This document shows, piece by piece, positions 60,207-64,000 of a stretch of DNA of 64,000 nt. How positions within the stretch are numbered: position 1 is the first letter of the stretch; every line of letters starts with the position of its first letter. Origin of the DNA: Candidatus Alistipes merdigallinarum (GTDB lineage: Bacteria; Bacteroidota; Bacteroidia; Bacteroidales; Rikenellaceae). Below the pieces are notes generated by a model. That model was not told the DNA's origin. It worked only from the letters and a program-made list of their open reading frames with translations, and searched no databases. Where the stretch lies: the NCBI GenBank assembly GCA_019119305.1, contig DWXH01000019.1, forward strand, positions 1 through 64,000, read 5' to 3'. The translations under genes were made by a program, and so were the position numbers.

Positions 60207-62483
60207 TTATCGGGTGACCTCGAAAATTCCTTCCAGATCGGCGGTTGAACTACCTCCGACCCAAACTTTGAACTGTCCCGGTTCGTATCCGTAGCTCATG
60301 TCTTGACGATAGAAACTGATGCTTTCGGCGTCTAACTGAAAAGAAATTTCGCGGCTCTCGCCCGGGGCCAGTTCTACTCGTTCGAACCCTTTCAACTGCC
60401 TTAGCGGACGTGTAACACTGGCGACAACATCCTGTATATAGAGTTGCACTACCTCCGTACCGCTTCTCTCCCCACTGTTGCGGACCGTTACGGTGATTTC
60501 GATCGGCTGTTTCATGTCGCTTTTATCGGGAACGATCCGAAGATCGGAGTATGCGAAGGTCGTATAGCTGAGTCCGTAACCGAATGGGTAGAGCGGCGTG
60601 TTATCCGGAAGATCGATGTAGCGCGAAACGTAGTGTTGTTCTCCAACGTTCGGCGTAAAAGGACGCCCGGTATTTTTTATATCGTAATGGATCGGAACCT
60701 GTCCTAACGTTCTCGGAAAGGTCATGGTCAATTTCCCGCAAGGATTGAAGTCCCCCGAGAGGACATCGGCAACGGCGTGCCCTCCTTCTGTGCCGGGATA
60801 CCATGCTTCGACAATCGCATCGGAGACAGTGCTCTCCCAACTCAGATCAAGCGGACGTCCGTTCAGCAGAAGCAGGACGAGCGGCTTGCCAGTGGTGCGG
60901 ATGGCTGCGATCAGCTCCTGCTGGATCAGAGGCAGGGTGATTGTGGTCATGCTGGTTGCCTCTCCACTCCATGATCCGGGCAACCCGACGGCAACAACGG
61001 TGATATCGGAGTTGCGTGCGGCATGCAAGGCCTGGCTAAATCCGATGCGGCTTTCCTGTTCGTAAGGGGCCCCTTGTGCATATATGACTTTATTGTGCCC
61101 GAAGCGCTCCTGCATGCCTTGAAGGATTGAAACGACATGTGAAGAGTCACCTTGTCCGTACCACGATCCGAGCAGATCGATCCGGGTGTTGGCGAATGGT
61201 CCGATCAGAGCGATTTTACGACCTGTAGCGATCGGAAGTGTCCGGTTGTCGTTTTTTAACAGAACGATTGATTTTCTGGCCATATCACGTGCTGCAGCCA
61301 GGTTTTCAGGTTTGTAGAATTCGCGTGCTACGGCTGTCGTGTCGAGGTAACGATACGGATCATCGAAAAGACCTAAAGCAAATTTGATACGCAATACACC
61401 GGCACACATTTTATCGACCTGTTTGAGGAAGACCCTTTTCTGTTCCACTAACTGTTTGAGGAAGCGGTGGTAGATGTCGCCTTGAAGGTCCATATTGATT
61501 CCTGCATTCAGGGCGAGGGCGCCGGCCTCCAAGCTGTCGGCAGCGACTCCGTGCGGGACCAGTTCGTTGATTGCGGTAAAATCCGTTACGACGAATCCGT
61601 TAAACCCCCACTCCTTGCGCAGGATGTCGGTCATCAGGTAGCGACTGGCCGTAGCCGGAATTGCATCGATGTCGTTGAATGCGCTCATGACCGATCCGGC
61701 TCCTGCGTCTATCCCCGCCTTATAAGGGGGAAGATAGGTTTCGCGGAGTGTCCGGTCGGAGAGATCGACGGTTTGGTAGTCGCGACCGGCTTGGGGGGCT
61801 CCGTAAGCTGCGAAGTGTTTGATGCAGGCCAGAATCGTACTGTCCGAGGCGAGGGTTTCGGGACCCTCCCCCTGGTAGCCCTCCACCATGGCGGCGGCAA
61901 TCAGCGACCCGAGGTAGGTGTCTTCTCCCGAACCTTCCGAGACGCGTCCCCAACGCGGATCCCGAGTCACGTCGACCATCGGTGAAAAGGTCCAGTTGAG
62001 CCCTGCTGCAATCGCCTCACGTGCGGCTACACGTGCTGAATTTTTGATCCCTTCGATATCCCACGAACACGACATGCCGAGATTTATCGGGAAGATGGTC
62101 TTCATGCCGTGAATGACGTCGTATCCGAACAATAGGGGAATGCCCATGCGGGTCTCCTCGACGGCGATGCGTTGCAGTTCGCGGTTGTAAGCCGGAACGT
62201 GAGCATTGAAGATGTTTCCGCAGGTGCCGTTTCGGATCGCCTCCTCAACGTTTTTCGGAAGCGTAGGTCCGGTGGTGGTAAAGTGGCTCGAATAGAGAAC
62301 CAGTTGGCCGATCTTTTCGTCGAGCGTCATCTGGCTCATCAGCGAATCGACCCGCCGTTCGATCTTCGGATCGGAAAAATAGCGGGAGGCGGTTTCGCGT
62401 GATTCCGTCCGGTCGTAAGAGGAGCGGCAGCCATCCAGGAAATATATTGCGAGAAGGGGAACGAGTAGGTAAATGATTTTCAT
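60207..62483 (-). CDS. Secreted GH3 beta-glucosidase, lipoprotein
   Basis: A 758-residue glycoside hydrolase family 3 enzyme of BglX type. The lipoprotein signal ends in LDGC (Cys19). Family motifs are FGYDVIHGMKTIFP (119-132), SPMVDVTRDPRWGR VSEGSGEDTYLG and the nucleophile Asp301 in GFVVTDFTAI; the GH3 C-terminal domain (SWSGEATSMTTITLP) and a fibronectin III-like end with EVVQLYIQD follow. The active-site loop before it reads KHFAAYGAPQAGRDY. Its 3' neighbour at 62490 is a GH144-like glucanase, and this pairing is known for beta-1,2-glucan use, where GH3 enzymes split sophorose. The two start/stop codons are 6 nt apart, so co-transcription is certain. Confidence 0.94.
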   Translation of the reverse strand: MKIIYLLVPLLAIYFLDGCRSSYDRTESRETASRYFSDPKIERRVDSLMSQMTLDEKIGQLVLYSSHFTTTGPTLPKNVEEAIRNGTCGNIFNAHVPAYNRELQRIAVEETRMGIPLLFGYDVIHGMKTIFPINLGMSCSWDIEGIKNSARVAAREAIAAGLNWTFSPMVDVTRDPRWGRVSEGSGEDTYLGSLIAAAMVEGYQGEGPETLASDSTILACIKHFAAYGAPQAGRDYQTVDLSDRTLRETYLPPYKAGIDAGAGSVMSAFNDIDAIPATASRYLMTDILRKEWGFNGFVVTDFTAINELVPHGVAADSLEAGALALNAGINMDLQGDIYHRFLKQLVEQKRVFLKQVDKMCAGVLRIKFALGLFDDPYRYLDTTAVAREFYKPENLAAARDMARKSIVLLKNDNRTLPIATGRKIALIGPFANTRIDLLGSWYGQGDSSHVVSILQGMQERFGHNKVIYAQGAPYEQESRIGFSQALHAARNSDITVVAVGLPGSWSGEATSMTTITLPLIQQELIAAIRTTGKPLVLLLLNGRPLDLSWESTVSDAIVEAWYPGTEGGHAVADVLSGDFNPCGKLTMTFPRTLGQVPIHYDIKNTGRPFTPNVGEQHYVSRYIDLPDNTPLYPFGYGLSYTTFAYSDLRIVPDKSDMKQPIEITVTVRNSGERSGTEVVQLYIQDVVASVTRPLRQLKGFERVELAPGESREISFQLDAESISFYRQDMSYGYEPGQFKVWVGGSSTADLEGIFEVTR

Positions 62484-62489
62484 AACGGA

Positions 62490-64000
62490 TTAATTGATAG
62501 GTTCGACAGGTTGTTGATAGAGGGTGAATCCCAGGCGGGAAAGACCTCGCCGGACGTCGTTGTTTTTCATGAAGGCCGTCCATAGTGTGGCGCGACGGTG
62601 GTTTTCGATCATGATGAGGATCGGACCCTGATCGATCGCCAAATAGTTACGCGTCGACTTGTAGGGATCGGGCATACCGAGGTTGATGGCGTCGTAGAAT
62701 CCCATGATGCCGAATGTGATCGGGCCCAAATTGCGGTAAAGGTTTCGGAGTACCTCCATTGACTCTTGCGGAGTATAGGGTATCGAGGAGAGGGCGGCGG
62801 TCGGGGCTACTGTTCCGAAATCATGCCCGATACCCGGAGAGTGGGCCATATATCCTGTTGGCAGGGCGTCGCATGCAGTCAGCCCCCAGAAATCGGGACC
62901 GTAACCGACCCATCCGTAAGGATTGTCGATGCAGTAGGCACGGTTGATCCGGGTGAAGCGGCAGTTCTGCTCCCAATAGTTGGCATAAAGGTCACGGAGA
63001 CCCCGAGGATCGAGACCCAGATAGGAGTAGTGGACCCAAAAGAGAGGCCCTCCCATCAAGGCACGTTTCCCCAAAGGAAGCATCGTCCCGTAAAAGTCCG
63101 TCGCACAAAAGAATTCCCCGGCCTTACGGTTGACCCAGCACTGTTCGTAAACCTCCCGATCGATCGGATAGGTCGGAGAAGCGGCAGCAAGGATGTAGGC
63201 GATCAGCGCTTCGTCGTATCCCTGTATTTTGTGGTTCATCGCGAAGCCGTGCTCTTCGGACCAATGCCAGTAGAGCGCTTTCTCGCCTTGAGTGTAAAAA
63301 CTCCATTCGACCTCATGCCACAGCGTGTCGATGCGGTTGCGTAAGGCTCTTTCCCGTTCGCTTTCCCGATCGAAATAGCCTTGAGCTGCCAGCAATCCCT
63401 GTATGAGAAATGCTGTCTCGACGACATCCCCTCCGTTGTCGTGTTCGCTGAACGGGTAGGCTTTATTGGTGTAGGTATCGTACCAATGAGCCCAGACTCC
63501 ATGGAATCGGGGAAGCCGTTCCAACGATCCGACGATCTGTTCGAGCCGGGTCAATGCCTCTTCGCGTGTAACGAAACCGTTCTCGATGCCGGCGATCAGT
63601 CCCATGACGCCGAATCCCGATCCTCCGATCGTGATACAACTTTCACGGCTGTCGTCCGAACGCTCGAAGATCAGTCCCGTAAGCGGGTCGGCGAACTCCC
63701 AGAAATAGCGGAACGTGTATCGTTGTACCATCTCCTGCAGCTGATCGTCCGTAAACCGCCGTACCGAGGCCGATGCGTCGGGGCTTGTGTGGATCGTCTC
63801 TCCTGAACGATTCAATGCCGAGACCCGGTAGGTATAGGTCGTGTCGGTCGTTTTGACGAAATCGAGGCAGTACGTCCGGTTTGTAAATCCGCGCAGAACC
63901 GGGTCTCCTGAGGCCTGGAGTCGGTATACTGCATAGCGATCGACTCCGGATACGGGACGCCACCTCAACTCTACGTGCGAATCGTAACCGGTCGCTTCGA
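62490..64000 (-). CDS. GH144-like endo-beta-1,2-glucanase / glycoamylase-domain protein, 5' end beyond window
   Basis: At least 503 residues; the frame is open to the right edge, so the N-terminus is missing. It begins in a fibronectin III-like module (YRVSALNRSGETIHTS) followed by the alpha/alpha-barrel (about 75-490) with RYTFRYFWEFADPLTGLIFE, GGDVVETAFLIQGLL, GWVGYGPDFWGLTACD and GHDFGTVAPTAALSSIPYTP. This is the Pfam Glycoamylase (PF10091) family, which in Bacteroidetes includes GH144 endo-beta-1,2-glucanases. It is followed 6 nt downstream by the GH3 beta-glucosidase. Substrate assignment rests on this context and is inference. Confidence 0.88.
   Translation of the reverse strand, partial: EATGYDSHVELRWRPVSGVDRYAVYRLQASGDPVLRGFTNRTYCLDFVKTTDTTYTYRVSALNRSGETIHTSPDASASVRRFTDDQLQEMVQRYTFRYFWEFADPLTGLIFERSDDSRESCITIGGSGFGVMGLIAGIENGFVTREEALTRLEQIVGSLERLPRFHGVWAHWYDTYTNKAYPFSEHDNGGDVVETAFLIQGLLAAQGYFDRESERERALRNRIDTLWHEVEWSFYTQGEKALYWHWSEEHGFAMNHKIQGYDEALIAYILAAASPTYPIDREVYEQCWVNRKAGEFFCATDFYGTMLPLGKRALMGGPLFWVHYSYLGLDPRGLRDLYANYWEQNCRFTRINRAYCIDNPYGWVGYGPDFWGLTACDALPTGYMAHSPGIGHDFGTVAPTAALSSIPYTPQESMEVLRNLYRNLGPITFGIMGFYDAINLGMPDPYKSTRNYLAIDQGPILIMIENHRRATLWTAFMKNNDVRRGLSRLGFTLYQQPVEPIN

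Overview
The window looks like chromosomal DNA of an anaerobic gut-type Bacteroidota, most likely a Rikenellaceae/Alistipes-like member of the Bacteroidales. Support comes from many promoter -7 boxes of the Bacteroidetes form TAnnTTTG, short archaeal/eukaryote-type ProRS, fused SecDF, a moxR-DUF58-Bat operon, a ThiH-type thiamin operon, many short-signal lipoproteins and secreted glycoside hydrolases. The few visible bases of 16S rRNA read GGATAAACG, a form I associate with Alistipes relatives; this is inference, not a tree.

Layout. 1-528: 5' end of a 16S rRNA gene leaving the window on the minus strand, with its leader and a near-ideal promoter. 529-5182: proS, then a Trp-rich lipoprotein and a FadL-like outer-membrane protein. 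5183-6420: an AT-rich island holding one orphan P-loop gene. 6421-8555: a NarL-type two-component pair and rplS. 8717-19143: a long minus-strand run with aconitase, two small membrane proteins, NrnA-like phosphoesterase, S41 protease, endonuclease III, LrgA/LrgB and UvrD/PcrA helicase. 19313-25207: a Bat operon (MoxR ATPase, DUF58, membrane protein, TPR protein with a 99-residue Q/N/D/K tract, two VWA proteins). 25376-30905: metX, purD, a membrane protein, a lipid kinase and an ApbE lipoprotein. 31001-34556: TPP riboswitch and thiS-(TenI/ThiE fusion)-thiG-thiH.

34657-40523: Ser-type sulfatase, GH127-like arabinofuranosidase, dtd, a MazG-like protein and a class-III aminotransferase. 40619-44836: etfB-etfA-(YcxB-like)-acyl-CoA dehydrogenase. 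44994-50095: small envelope proteins, ribosomal protein L31 type B, lipoproteins, a serine hydrolase and gpmA. 50347-51190: a YtxH/holin-X/small-protein envelope cluster resembling the layout of E. coli yqjDEK. 51273-53477: a lipoprotein with decapeptide linker repeats and a CDF metal exporter with a Cys-rich tail. 53899-58283: small HTH protein, secDF and the diadenylate cyclase cdaA. 58339-64000: a beta-helix protein, then a GH3 beta-glucosidase and a GH144-like glucanase that together suggest beta-1,2-glucan breakdown.

Most of the window is housekeeping. I see no CRISPR array, insertion sequence, phage, toxin-antitoxin pair or recognisable defence island. The best candidates for something undescribed are the orphan P-loop gene in its AT-rich island, the rearranged Bat operon with its Q/N/D/K tract, the Trp-rich lipoprotein paired with an outer-membrane barrel, and the TenI-ThiE fusion in a thi operon that lacks thiC and thiF. 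GC differences were judged by eye, not computed. Promoter calls rest on consensus matches alone.
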